From assembly GCF_036961565.1 (NCBI RefSeq), contig NZ_JBAMDD010000012.1, positions 1 through 64,000 on the forward strand: a stretch of DNA of 64,000 bases, given 5' to 3'. Position 1 is the stretch's first letter. Every line of letters begins with the position of its first letter. The translations under genes were made by a program, and so were the position numbers. The notes beneath the pieces are model-generated. The model was not told where the DNA came from. It searched no databases and saw only the letters and a program-made list of their open reading frames with translations. This DNA is from Chitinimonas sp036961565 (lineage in GTDB: Bacteria; Pseudomonadota; Gammaproteobacteria; Burkholderiales; Chitinimonadaceae). Shown in pieces: positions 7,599 through 17,600 of this stretch.

Positions 7599-9530
7599 TT
7601 AGAAGAGGATGGGGATATTGGGCTGTGCGCCGCCGGCATCGCCCTTGAGCAGGCCCTGGCTGGCTGGGTGATGGAAGCTGTCCAATGGCGGCTGCCCCAC
7701 ATAGCGGGCCAGGGCCATGCGGTTGGCTTCGGCCAGCGATGGGGTGGTGGGGGTATTCTGTGCAGTACGCATGTCGAGGATGTAGGACTGGCGGGTGTGC
7801 AGCACATGATCGATGCCGCGCCGCACGGCAGCCCTGACCTGCTCGGGCAGGTGCACTACCTCGCCGCCCAGCTCGCCCAGCGCCTTGGCCATGCCGACAA
7901 AATCGGGGGCCGGGCCGCGTATGCGCAGGTAGTCCGGGTCGTTGGTCTTGGGTGTCCAGCCGTAGCCCGGTGCCGAGCCATAGGCCTGGATAACCTGCTG
8001 CAGGCCCAGCTGTAGCGTGTGGTACTCGTGGTTGTTGGTGATGATGTAGAGCACGCCCAGCTGGCGATGCGCTGCCGTCCACCAGGTTTGCGGATAGAAC
8101 AGCGAGGAGCCATCGCCGGTGGCCGATACCACCAGCTGGGTCTCGATGTCCTGCCAGCCGTTCTGCTCCAGCTTGATGCCCAGCGTGGCGGGCATGGACC
8201 AGCCGAGTGAGCCGCCGCCCACGCAGTAGTAGCTGATGGGTGCGCCCCCTTCGGTGCCAAAGGGCAGCAGGTACTGGAATGGCGCCGGATCGGAGACCGC
8301 CTCGTGGACATAGACAAACTTCTTGTCCAGGCCGCGCTCGCCTATCTCCTGCCGCAGGGCGTCGGCAATCACTACGGCCCAGATTTCCTTCTGCTGCATG
8401 GCCTGGGCCAGGTATTGATCCCACGATACCCGTCGTGCGGCATCCAGCTCGCGCAGGTGCTGATTACGTTGTGCGGCCGCGGCGGGCGCCTGCTGGGCGA
8501 TCAGCGTGTTGATCAGTGGCAGGGTGGCCTTGATATCGCCCAGGATGGCGGCCTCGCCGTAGTAGTTCTTGCCTATGTCCCAGGTGTTGTTGGTGAGGTA
8601 GACCTGGCGCACATGGGGGGGGATCAGCGCCCCCTGGGTGTATTTGAATACCGTGATCTGGGCCTGGTTGCTGAAGCCGCAGAGGAAGGCCACATCGTGG
8701 CCCTCGAATACCTGCTGCATGGCTTGCTGGCTGCCCGGCAGCTCGCCCTGCCAGTGGTAGTCGTTATTGGGGAAGTTGGCCACGCTGCTGAAGGTTTGCA
8801 GCAAGACCGGTGCGCCGATCAGCTCGGCCAGTTGCTGCATCTCGGGCCAGGCATTGGCATAGCCCACGGCATCGCCGCCCACGATAAGGGGATTCTTGGC
8901 CTCGGCCAGCAGGGTGGCTACCTGGCGTATGGTCTCCGGGTCGCCGGTAAAGTGTGGCGAGATGCGGGTGACACCGGGCACGCGATCATGGTCGCCGATG
9001 CGGCGCATGGTGAATTCCCAGGGGATGGCCACGAACACCGGGCCGTTCGGGGGAGCCATGGCCTCCTTGAAGGCGCGCTGCAGCACCATGGGCAGTTCTT
9101 CCGGCGTGCGGACTTCGTGTGCCCATTTGGTGTATTGCTTGGCCAGGTCCACCAGGTTGGAGGCCAGCAAGGGCTCCTGCGTGACCAGCTCGTTCTGCTG
9201 CTGGCAGCAGAGTATGACCAGGGGTACCTGCGAGCGCGCAGCGTTGAACAGGTTGCCTATGCTGTGGGCGATGCCGGGGGTGACATGCACGACCATCACG
9301 CCGGGTTTGCCTGTCATGCGGGCCGAACCCATGGCGGCGCCGATGGCGATATTCTCGTGCAGGCACTCGATGTACTCGACCTCGTTCTCGGGGTAGGCGG
9401 TGCCGTCGATGATGGGGATTTCATTGGTGCCCGGCACCCCAAAAATGTAGTGGATGCCCAGCTCACTCAAGATATCGAACACATAGTCCCTGGCCCAGCG
9501 GGGCTGACCAGCTGTTGTTGCCGTTGTCAT
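7599..9530 (-). CDS. Thiamine-diphosphate-dependent decarboxylase/carboligase-like enzyme
   Basis: A 643-residue ThDP enzyme of the acetolactate synthase / benzoylformate decarboxylase class. The N-terminal pyrimidine-binding domain has the activating Glu59 in CLHENIAIG. A central Rossmann-like domain contains NPLIVGGDAVG. The C-terminal domain has the ThDP/Mg motif ATGDGSS ... IITNN. It carries about 60 more residues than typical 2-oxo-acid decarboxylases. Reaction is not fixed by sequence: decarboxylation or carboligation of a 2-oxo acid is likely. With the neighbouring amine oxidase, which could supply the oxo acid from an amino acid, a two-step route is plausible (inference). Confidence 0.85.
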   Translation of the reverse strand: MTTATTAGQPRWARDYVFDILSELGIHYIFGVPGTNEIPIIDGTAYPENEVEYIECLHENIAIGAAMGSARMTGKPGVMVVHVTPGIAHSIGNLFNAARSQVPLVILCCQQQNELVTQEPLLASNLVDLAKQYTKWAHEVRTPEELPMVLQRAFKEAMAPPNGPVFVAIPWEFTMRRIGDHDRVPGVTRISPHFTGDPETIRQVATLLAEAKNPLIVGGDAVGYANAWPEMQQLAELIGAPVLLQTFSSVANFPNNDYHWQGELPGSQQAMQQVFEGHDVAFLCGFSNQAQITVFKYTQGALIPPHVRQVYLTNNTWDIGKNYYGEAAILGDIKATLPLINTLIAQQAPAAAAQRNQHLRELDAARRVSWDQYLAQAMQQKEIWAVVIADALRQEIGERGLDKKFVYVHEAVSDPAPFQYLLPFGTEGGAPISYYCVGGGSLGWSMPATLGIKLEQNGWQDIETQLVVSATGDGSSLFYPQTWWTAAHRQLGVLYIITNNHEYHTLQLGLQQVIQAYGSAPGYGWTPKTNDPDYLRIRGPAPDFVGMAKALGELGGEVVHLPEQVRAAVRRGIDHVLHTRQSYILDMRTAQNTPTTPSLAEANRMALARYVGQPPLDSFHHPASQGLLKGDAGGAQPNIPILF

Positions 9531-10098
9531 ACATCCTCCGTTTGCTTGTGTTGCTTATCGGGCCCTCAGCCCGTGGGGAGTCCGCCAGTGGCCGGGGCCG
9601 CGAGCGGGCGAACGGTCTTGCTGCCGTTCGTATCTGTCTGAATGGGCATGGCCCGGCAAGGAGGCGTAAGGCAGGAGAGTGCGTGATGGCCGGCCGTGGC
9701 CGGTGGGGCCGGACCATGGCAGGGGGCAGGATTCCTCGCTCCTTGTTGACCTCTATGGGTCGCTTTCATGCCATCTCGGTCTGTCCATGGCCTGGCGGCA
9801 GGACAGATTGCGGATGCCATGCAATAGCTTTAGCACACGGTGGCTTGGCTACCTTCATTCAAATGGGGGAGACATAGCAGGGTTGCCAGGGGGCTGGCAT
9901 GGCCGGCGGGCGGAATAAATCCAGCGTCCCCCAAATGAATGATGCGTGGGGCTTGGTCATCCCATAGAACGGAGCTAGCCATCCCGATCTGGCCTGCGCC
10001 GGTCTTTTGCCATCGCCATTTGGCGTGTCCGGCAACAAGCAAGAAAAGCACGGCATTCATGTACGTGCCTACCCAACCGTCACTGGAGGAATACCATC
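9531..10098. other. Divergent intergenic region
   Basis: 568 bases between the ThDP enzyme and the divergent calycin-like gene. Short open frames here have no coding signature. It should hold promoters for both directions; the only structured element I can point to is the inverted repeat at 9856-9941. Confidence 0.4.
9856..9941. repeat. Imperfect inverted repeat pair in divergent promoter region
   Basis: CATTCAAATGGGGGA (9856-9870) and TCCCCCAAATGAATG (9927-9941) match as inverted copies in 13 of 15 positions, separated by 56 bases. This could be a pair of binding sites for one regulator serving both divergent genes; no regulator gene is adjacent. Confidence 0.35.
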
Positions 10099-10941
10099 GT
10101 GAATCAAGCCCGCCCACCCGTTCAATTGATGCGCGCCAGCCTGCCATCGACCTCAACCGCCTCACCCCTGGGCCTGCTCAAGAATCTGGCCGGCAGCTGG
10201 ATAGGCAGCGGCTTCAATCTGATTGCCCTGCCCAACAAGCAAAATGGCGGCATCTTCAGGCTGATGCTGAACGCTACCCATGAAGTGCTGGACTTCTCAC
10301 CCATCGGAGCGCCTGTCCCTAACCGGGGTTCGCTGCAGGACGATATTTTTCTGACCGGCCTGACCTATCTGCAGCGTGTCAGCGACAAGCAGAGCCATGC
10401 CGCTTTGCATATCGAGCCCGGAATCTGGCTGAATGTCCCGCCCACCAGCGACCCCTCGGCCCCGGCAACCATCGTGCGCCAATCCACCATTCCGCACGGT
10501 GATTCATTGCTGGCTCAGGGCACGGCGTTCGAGGTCAACGGCGGCCCGCAGATTGCACCGGTCAGCTCTACGCCCACGGGGCCTGGCACCGGCCAGTTGG
10601 GTTATCTGGACCCTTACCTGCATTCCGACCTGCCCCCCGGCATTACCCAGGCCATGGTGGGTAATCCCAACCAGTTGCTGGTGGATGCCATACAAGGGCA
10701 GAACATCATCAATACCGTGGTGCTGGAGATTTCCACCACACCGGTGGGCGGTATCGTCAACATTCCCTTCATCACCCAGAACGCCAATGCCACCAAGCTG
10801 GACGCCATATTCTGGATAGAGACGGTGGAGCTGCCCGATGGTGAGCAGTTCATGCAGTTGCAGTACACCCAGACCGTGATACTCAATTTTGACGGCATAG
10901 ACTGGCCGCATATCTCGGTGGCTACCATGGTGAAGCAATAG
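10099..10941 (+). CDS. Calycin-like (possible heme/lipid-binding) protein
   Basis: A 280-residue protein opening with a low-complexity stretch and then LGLLKNLAGSWIGSGFNLI, which resembles the first strand of nitrobindin/lipocalin-type barrels. The rest is rich in beta-strand patterns; no catalytic motif is seen. Start is GTG 10099 with GGAGGA at 10085-10090, eight bases upstream. No signal peptide. It is divergent from the ThDP enzyme/amine oxidase operon and could bind their product or a cofactor (inference). I recognise the fold type but not the family with certainty. Confidence 0.6.
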   Translation: MNQARPPVQLMRASLPSTSTASPLGLLKNLAGSWIGSGFNLIALPNKQNGGIFRLMLNATHEVLDFSPIGAPVPNRGSLQDDIFLTGLTYLQRVSDKQSHAALHIEPGIWLNVPPTSDPSAPATIVRQSTIPHGDSLLAQGTAFEVNGGPQIAPVSSTPTGPGTGQLGYLDPYLHSDLPPGITQAMVGNPNQLLVDAIQGQNIINTVVLEISTTPVGGIVNIPFITQNANATKLDAIFWIETVELPDGEQFMQLQYTQTVILNFDGIDWPHISVATMVKQ

Positions 10942-11104
10942 GCTAGACATGCGCCCGGTAGCGCGGCTTGGGCCGCCCTGCTGGGGGGCTGGGGCCATGT
11001 TGAATGTGCGCAACAGCCAGGCGTCCGGGGGCGATATTCTGTCGCCCCCTATATTTTCTACCGTGTACGCTTGCTACCGCCCCTATCGAACAAGAGAGCC
11101 CCCT

Positions 11105-11686
11105 ATGCATACCTTGCGCGCAACTGCCGCCGCCCTGCTACTGCTGACCAGCATCGGCAGCCTGGCCGCCGGCCCCATGCGGCCTGATCCGGCCAAAGTC
11201 ATTCCCGCCCAGCAGGCCGCCATGGCCAAACTGGCCTTTATGGATGGCAGCTGGCGCGGCACCGCCTGGACGCTGTTGCCTTCGGGTGAGAAGCACACGG
11301 TTACCCAGACTGAGCGTGTCGGGCCGTTTCTGGATGGGTCGGTCAAGGTGGTGGAAGGGCGTGGTTACCTGGCGGATGGCAAGGTGGGCTTCAACGCCTT
11401 CGGCACGATCTCCTACAACCCCGCCAGCAATGCCTATACGCTGCACTCCTATGCCATGGGCAATGCCGGTGATTTTGCGCTGACCCCCACAGAGCAGGGC
11501 TTTGTCTGGGAAATCCCCGCCGGGCCCATGACCATACGCTACACGGCCACCATCAAGGAAGGTAGCTGGAAGGAGGTCGGCGACCGGCTGATGCCGGGCA
11601 AGGACCCTGTGCGTTTCTTTGAAATGGATCTCAAGCGCATAGGCGACACTGATTGGCCTGCTGCCGGGGCTATCCCACCCAAGTAA
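11105..11686 (+). CDS. Secreted DUF1579-like protein
   Basis: A 193-residue protein with a clear Sec signal peptide (MHTLRATAAALLLLTSIGSLAAG), so it is exported to the periplasm or beyond. The mature part contains LAFMDGSWRGTAW and SYNPASNAYTLHSYAMG, matching the barrel-type opening seen in DUF1579 proteins. The function is unknown. ATG 11105 is chosen because it begins the signal peptide; the frame upstream lacks sense. It converges on the P-type ATPase with only 23 bases between stops. Confidence 0.75.
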   Translation: MHTLRATAAALLLLTSIGSLAAGPMRPDPAKVIPAQQAAMAKLAFMDGSWRGTAWTLLPSGEKHTVTQTERVGPFLDGSVKVVEGRGYLADGKVGFNAFGTISYNPASNAYTLHSYAMGNAGDFALTPTEQGFVWEIPAGPMTIRYTATIKEGSWKEVGDRLMPGKDPVRFFEMDLKRIGDTDWPAAGAIPPK

Positions 11687-11709
11687 GCGCCGCTGGGTGC
11701 GATGCCGTA

Positions 11710-14382
11710 TCAGCCTTCCTTACCCCTGGGGTGTGTCAGTGCTTTTTCCAGCTCGATCAGGACACTGCTAGCTGTGGCAAAGGCGGTGATGGTGAGCCAC
11801 CACTGTGCGCTGATCGGGGCGGTTTGGAAGGCGGTGTTGAAGGCTGGGGCGTAGGTGAAGGCCAACTGCAGCAGCAGCATGGCCGCACTGCCCAGCCATA
11901 CCCAGTGATTGCTGAACCAGCCATTGGCCCAGCAGGGCTGGCTCAGGGTGCGGCAGTTGAACAGATAGAGTATTTCCATCAACACAAACACATTGGCGGC
12001 GACGGTACGTGCTTCGGCCAGGGTGCTGCCTTGTCGTAGCGCCAGCTCGAACAGGCTGAATGCCCCTATGAGCATCAGCAGGCTCACCAGCACAATGCGT
12101 CGCAGCAGGGTGGGGCTCAGCAAGGGCGCCGTGGGGGAGCGTGGCGGCTGCTGCATCATGTCGCGCCGGGGCGGCTCGAAGGCCAGCATCATGCCCAGCA
12201 GCACGGCGGTGGTCATGTTGATCCAGAGGATTTGCAGGGGCGTGATTGGCAGGGTGACCCCGGCGAGTATGGCTGCCAGTATCACCAGTCCCTCGCCAGC
12301 GTTTGTGGGGATGGTCCAGACGATGAATTTGAGCAGGTTGTCGTAGATGCCGCGGCCTTCTTCGATGGCGGCTTCGATGGTGCTGAAGTTGTCGTCGGTC
12401 AGCACCATGGCGGCCGCTTCTCGGGCCACGGCGGTGCCGCCCAGGCCCATGGCCACACCGATATCGGCCTGTTTGAGCGCGGGGGCGTCGTTGACGCCAT
12501 CACCGGTCATGGCGACCACTTCACCATTGGCTTGCAGTGCCCGCACCAGCCGGAACTTCTGTTCCGGCTCTACCCGCGCAAAGACATCGATATCTCGCGC
12601 CACCCTACAGAGGGCGGCATCGTCCAATTGGGCCAGCTCCTGCCCGGTCCAGGCCCTGCTGTCGTTAGCGGTAATGCCTAGCTGGCAGGCAATGGCGCGG
12701 GCAGTACCGGGGTGGTCGCCGGTAATCATCTTTACCTTGATACCGGCGTTGTGGCAGGCCGCAATGGATGCCCGTACCTGAGGTCGAGGCGGGTCTATCA
12801 TCCCCATCAGGCCGAGAAACACCAGGTCGGCGCCCAGGCAGTCGTGATCAAGTACCCGCTTGGCCGCCAGGGTGGAGCGCGTCAGGGCCAGTACCCGCAG
12901 GCCGGCTTCGGCCATTTGCGCGGTCGCCCGGTGGATGACCTCTGGCGCCAGCGGTATGGGTTGGCCGTTGGCATTGAGCATGGTGCCGCAGGCGGGCAGC
13001 AGTTTTTCCACGGCACCTTTGGCATAGAGCAGGCGTTCGCCCTCGATCTCGTGCAGGGTGACCATGTATTGCCGGTTGGGGTCGAATGGCAATTCATCCA
13101 GGCGGGGAAAGACGCTGTAGAGCGTGTTGCAGTCCAGCCCAGCCTTGCTGGCTGCGACCAGCAGGGCGCCCTCGGTGGGGTCGCCCAGCAGCGTCCATTG
13201 CCTTGCTGTTGGCAGCAGCTTGGCGTCGTTGCACAACACGCCGGCCAGTAGCGTCTCGCGTAGGGGCGGTGTGATCTCGGCGGGCTGTGTGGCCGTCGCT
13301 ATCTGGCCCACCGGATCGTAACCCAGCCCGCTCACCGTATAGCTAGTCCCGCCAGACCAAATGGCCTGTACGGTCATGGCATTCTCGGTGAGGGTGCCAG
13401 TCTTGTCGGAGCAGATGACCGTGGTGCTGCCCAGGGTTTCGACGGCGGGTAGCTTGCGGATGATGGCACGGCGCCTGGACATGCGTGCTACGCCGATGGC
13501 GAGCGTTATCGTCACGGCAGCGGGCAAGCCCTCGGGAATGGCACCCACCGCCAAGGCCACGGCGGCCATGAACATATTGAAGGCGCTTTCGCCGCGCCAG
13601 ATACCTACGGCAAAGGTCAGGGCCGCCAGGGCCAGGATGGCGACCAGCAGATAGCGGGTGAATACCGTCAGCTTGCGGGTGAGTGGTGTGCTCAGCTCGG
13701 CCGCTCCGGCAATCAGGCCCGAGACCTTGCCCGCCTCGGTGTGATCGCCGGTTGCTGTTACCACGCCACTGCCTTGTCCTGCCACGACCAGGGTGCTGGC
13801 ATAGGCCATGTTGCGCCGGTCACCCAGTACGGTTTCGGCGGGTAGGGCCTGGGCGTGTTTGTCTACCGGTGTGGATTCCCCGGTCAATGCCGCTTCGGAA
13901 GTACGCAGGGATTTGCCGGTGCATAGCCTGAGGTCTGCCGGCACCTTGTCGCCTGCCGCCAATACCACCACATCGCCGGGAACCAGATGGGCGGCATCCA
14001 GCCGCTGCCGGTTGCCACCCCGCAGCACGGTGGCCTCCATAGTCATGGAGCGTGCCAGTGCGGCTAGCGCGGCTTCGGCCTTGCCTTCCTGGATATAGCC
14101 CACCAGCGCGTTGATCAGCACCACGCCAAGGATCACGCTGGCATCGACCGTTTCGCCCAGCAAGGCGGTGATGACACCCGCGCCTATCAGCACCAGTATC
14201 AAGGGCTGCAGCAATTGCGACAGGAAACGCGCGAGCCCGCTACGTGTGGGCGGCGCGCTGGGCCGATTGCGACCGTGCTGCTGCAGCCTGGTCGCAGCTT
14301 CCGCCTCATCCAGGCCTTGCTGGGCATCCACCTCAAAGTGCGCCGCCACATGGGGCGGCTCCATGGCATGCCAAGGGTGCAT
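11710..14382 (-). CDS. P2-type cation-transporting ATPase
   Basis: An 890-residue inner-membrane ion pump. In order: N-terminal cation-ATPase domain, paired helices, actuator with TGES (167-170), helix-4 PEGLP (283-287), phosphorylation site DKTGTLT with Asp326, nucleotide domain, hinge GDGVNDAP, and a C-terminal six-helix Cation_ATPase_C domain. PEGLP and the C-terminal domain place it with the SERCA/PMCA-like P2 group, most often calcium exporters in bacteria, rather than heavy-metal P1B pumps; no metal-binding Cys motif is present. Start 14382 is fixed by GGAGGA eight bases upstream; the frame stays open far upstream without similarity. Confidence 0.9.
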   Translation of the reverse strand: MHPWHAMEPPHVAAHFEVDAQQGLDEAEAATRLQQHGRNRPSAPPTRSGLARFLSQLLQPLILVLIGAGVITALLGETVDASVILGVVLINALVGYIQEGKAEAALAALARSMTMEATVLRGGNRQRLDAAHLVPGDVVVLAAGDKVPADLRLCTGKSLRTSEAALTGESTPVDKHAQALPAETVLGDRRNMAYASTLVVAGQGSGVVTATGDHTEAGKVSGLIAGAAELSTPLTRKLTVFTRYLLVAILALAALTFAVGIWRGESAFNMFMAAVALAVGAIPEGLPAAVTITLAIGVARMSRRRAIIRKLPAVETLGSTTVICSDKTGTLTENAMTVQAIWSGGTSYTVSGLGYDPVGQIATATQPAEITPPLRETLLAGVLCNDAKLLPTARQWTLLGDPTEGALLVAASKAGLDCNTLYSVFPRLDELPFDPNRQYMVTLHEIEGERLLYAKGAVEKLLPACGTMLNANGQPIPLAPEVIHRATAQMAEAGLRVLALTRSTLAAKRVLDHDCLGADLVFLGLMGMIDPPRPQVRASIAACHNAGIKVKMITGDHPGTARAIACQLGITANDSRAWTGQELAQLDDAALCRVARDIDVFARVEPEQKFRLVRALQANGEVVAMTGDGVNDAPALKQADIGVAMGLGGTAVAREAAAMVLTDDNFSTIEAAIEEGRGIYDNLLKFIVWTIPTNAGEGLVILAAILAGVTLPITPLQILWINMTTAVLLGMMLAFEPPRRDMMQQPPRSPTAPLLSPTLLRRIVLVSLLMLIGAFSLFELALRQGSTLAEARTVAANVFVLMEILYLFNCRTLSQPCWANGWFSNHWVWLGSAAMLLLQLAFTYAPAFNTAFQTAPISAQWWLTITAFATASSVLIELEKALTHPRGKEG

Positions 14383-14653
14383 TCGGCGTTTCCTCCCATA
14401 GATCGAACGAATCGTGTTCTGGTTATGACCGTAATGTAGTGCTCGGCGGCAAATGGTGCATTGCGCCATATCAAGGCGGGGGAGCCGGAGGTCGCTCCAT
14501 TTGTCGGCTGGCTGGCAAAGCCGCCCGCCGCCTGCCAAGGTTGAGTATGCACAGCCGTCGGGCCCAGGGCAGCCATGCCCAGGCGGGTCCGGCATCCAAC
14601 TGCCAGGGGTGCGCTGGTTGACTTCATAGGCAGAGGTATCGAGGAGCCCCGTG

Positions 14654-17600
14654 ATGAGCCCTGCCTTGCGGCAAGACCTACTGACGCTGACGTTGCCTTT
14701 GTTCCTGTTGTACTTTGTGCTGGCCGCCGTATGTGTCGGCTTGTTCAAGCTATCGGGTGGCATCGCCGGCCTCTGGCTACCCAATGCGCTGGGCATGGTT
14801 GCCTTGTTGCACTATCCAGGCAGGTGGAGCCTGATACTGCCGCCGGTAGCGCTGGCCAACCTGCTGGCCAACCTGGCTTTCGGCGCACCCCTGCAGTTGA
14901 CGCTGTTCTTTGTCGCCTCCAATCTGGTGGAGATACTGATAGGCTATTGGGCACTGCGGGTACATAACATCAGTACCGCGTTCGACAGCGATATGTCGTC
15001 TACCGTACGGGTGCTGTGGGCCGGCGTATTCATGCCGCCATTGTTGGCGTCGGTGATTGGCGCGGCGGCATTTGGTACCGGCGACATGGCCACCTTCCAG
15101 CATAACTGGCTGCGCTGGTATGTCAGCGATGCCATCGGCCTGCTGGTGATGCTGCCCTTGCTGCTCAACAGCAGCCGCGAAGCCTGGCGCAATCATCTGG
15201 CGGGGCGGCAGAGCGGCGATGTGGTGATGCTGCTGGCGCTGACCATGGGCACGGCCTATTTTGCCCTGGTTCATCTGCCTTATCCCTTTGCCTACATCAT
15301 GCTGCCCTTGTTGCTGGTGGCCTTGCGCCTTAGCGTGTTCGGCACTGCCTTGATAGGCGGCATCAATGCTCTGTTCATCCTTACCCTGATCGGGCTGGAT
15401 TGGCTCTCGCCAGCGGGCGCGCGCGAGGCCAGCACCCCGCTGCACCACCTGCCTATCGCCCTGACACTGGTGCCGGCCTACTTCCTGGCCGTGGTCATTG
15501 AACAGCTGCGCGCTAGCCGGGCTCAGGCCGCCATCAGCGAGGCCCGTTTCCGAGGGGCTATGGAGTTCTCTGCCATAGGCATGGCGCTGGTCTCGCTGGA
15601 AGGCAATTGGCTTAAGGTCAACCCGACGCTGTGCGGCTGGCTGGGCTACAGCGAGCAGGAACTGGCCACCATGCGTTTTCAGGATGTGACCTACCCGGAC
15701 GACCTGCAGGACGATCTGGATCTGGTGCATGACATCCTGGTCGGCCGCATCAATACCTACAAGATGGAGAAGCGTTACATCTGCAGGAATGGTCGGGTGC
15801 TGTGGGTGGAGCTGGCGGTGTCGGTGGTGCGCGATGAAGCGGGAACGCCGCTGTATTTTGTCTCGCAGATCGAGAATATAGATCAGCGCAAGCGGGCCGA
15901 AGAGGCGCTGCAACTGGACCGAGCCAGGCTGGAGCAACTGGCGCAGGGCAACGGCCTGGGGCAGTGGTCGTGGGATGCCGAGCGGGGCTTGCTATGGGAT
16001 GGCCGTATGCATGCCTTGCATGCGGTGACGGAGGCGAACTTCCGGCCTGCGCTGAATACCTGGGCCTATTTGATGCACCCGCTGGATGGGGAGGGCTTTG
16101 AGCGCGCGGTGCGGTTTGCCGCCAACGGCGAGACACAGCTGGATGTTGAGGTCAGGGTGGTGCTGCCCAGAGGCGATATGCGGCATCTGCGTGTTGCCGC
16201 CAGGCTGCTGCCTAGCCGGCCGGGCTTGCCGGCGCAGTTGCTGGGGTCTTGCTGTGATATGACCGATGCCCGCCGTGCCAAGGAATTGCTGTTCCAGGCC
16301 CAGGAGCGGCTGCAAACGACCATAGACACCATCAGCGATGCCGTGTTGCTGACCGATGCCCTGTGCACGGTCTCGTATATGAACCCAGCGGCTGAGGCCA
16401 TGACGGGCTGGACTTTGGCCATGGCCAAAGGCGTGCCCTATGAGCAAGTATTCAGGGCACTGCACAGCGAAACCGGCGAGCCTGTTGGTAGCCCCATCAA
16501 GCTGAGCCTGCAGCAGATGCATGGCTTTTGCCGCGACGAGGGGGTGACGCTGATCAGCAAAACGGGCGAGCGCTACGAGATACGGCATACCGCCGCCCCG
16601 GTGCGTGCCAGCAACGGTGAAGTGACCGGCGCCGTGCTGGTCTGGCACGATCAGACCAGCAGCCACAAGTTGCAGAAGGAACTCAGCTTCAGCGCCACCC
16701 ATGACGCCCTGACCGGCGTGTATAACCGCGCCCGCTTCGAGCAGGAGCTGCAGCGTGCTGTCGTTAATGCTGGCGAGCGCAACTGCCAGCATGCCCTGTG
16801 CTTTATCGATATCGATCACTTCAAGGTGGTCAATGATTCTGCCGGCCATGCCGCAGGCGACATGCTGCTGCGCGAACTGGCCCTGCTGCTGATGGAGCAG
16901 GTGCGCAACTCCGACACCATCGCCCGCATAGGCGGCGATGAATTCGCCCTGCTGCTGTTGAACTGCGATCTGGGCAAGGCGCAGGAGATGGGCAACAAGA
17001 TCATTCAAGCGGTTACCGGCCTGCGCTTCCCATGGGAGGGGCATGTCTATGTGGTGGGGGCCAGCATAGGCATCGCCCCCATCCTGCCGTCCACCCAGGG
17101 CACCGGCGAGATCATGGGCCAGGCCGATGTGGCCTGCTACGCGGCCCAGCAGGCCGGTGGCAACCGGGTGTCGCTGTATTACGCCGGCCAGGACGATGTC
17201 AAACGCCAGCACCACGAGATACTGCTGGCCAGCGGCCTGCGGGAGGCACTGGAGAAGCACCGGTTTACCCTCTACGCCCAGGAGATCGTGCCCACGGCCA
17301 GCCATGCCGATTTTCATCGCCACTTCGAGCTGCTGTTGCGCATGTACGACCATGAAGGCGGCCTGATGTCGCCAGGTGTATTCATCCCGGCGGCTGAGCG
17401 TTTTGGTCTGATGGGCAGCATAGATCGATGGGTGATACAGGAAGTGCTGGGCAATCTGGGCCCGGCGCTGGCGGCGCACCCGCATGTGTCGGTGGGCATC
17501 AACCTGTCGGCCAACTCCTTCAACGATGCGCAGTTCCTGCCCTATCTGCTGCAGCAGATCGCCCAGTCTGCCATGGTGCCCCGCCAGCTGCATTTCGAGG

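Noticed and set aside
8304..9641. 445-residue plus-strand frame
   Set aside because: Antisense to the ThDP enzyme; no recognisable domain.
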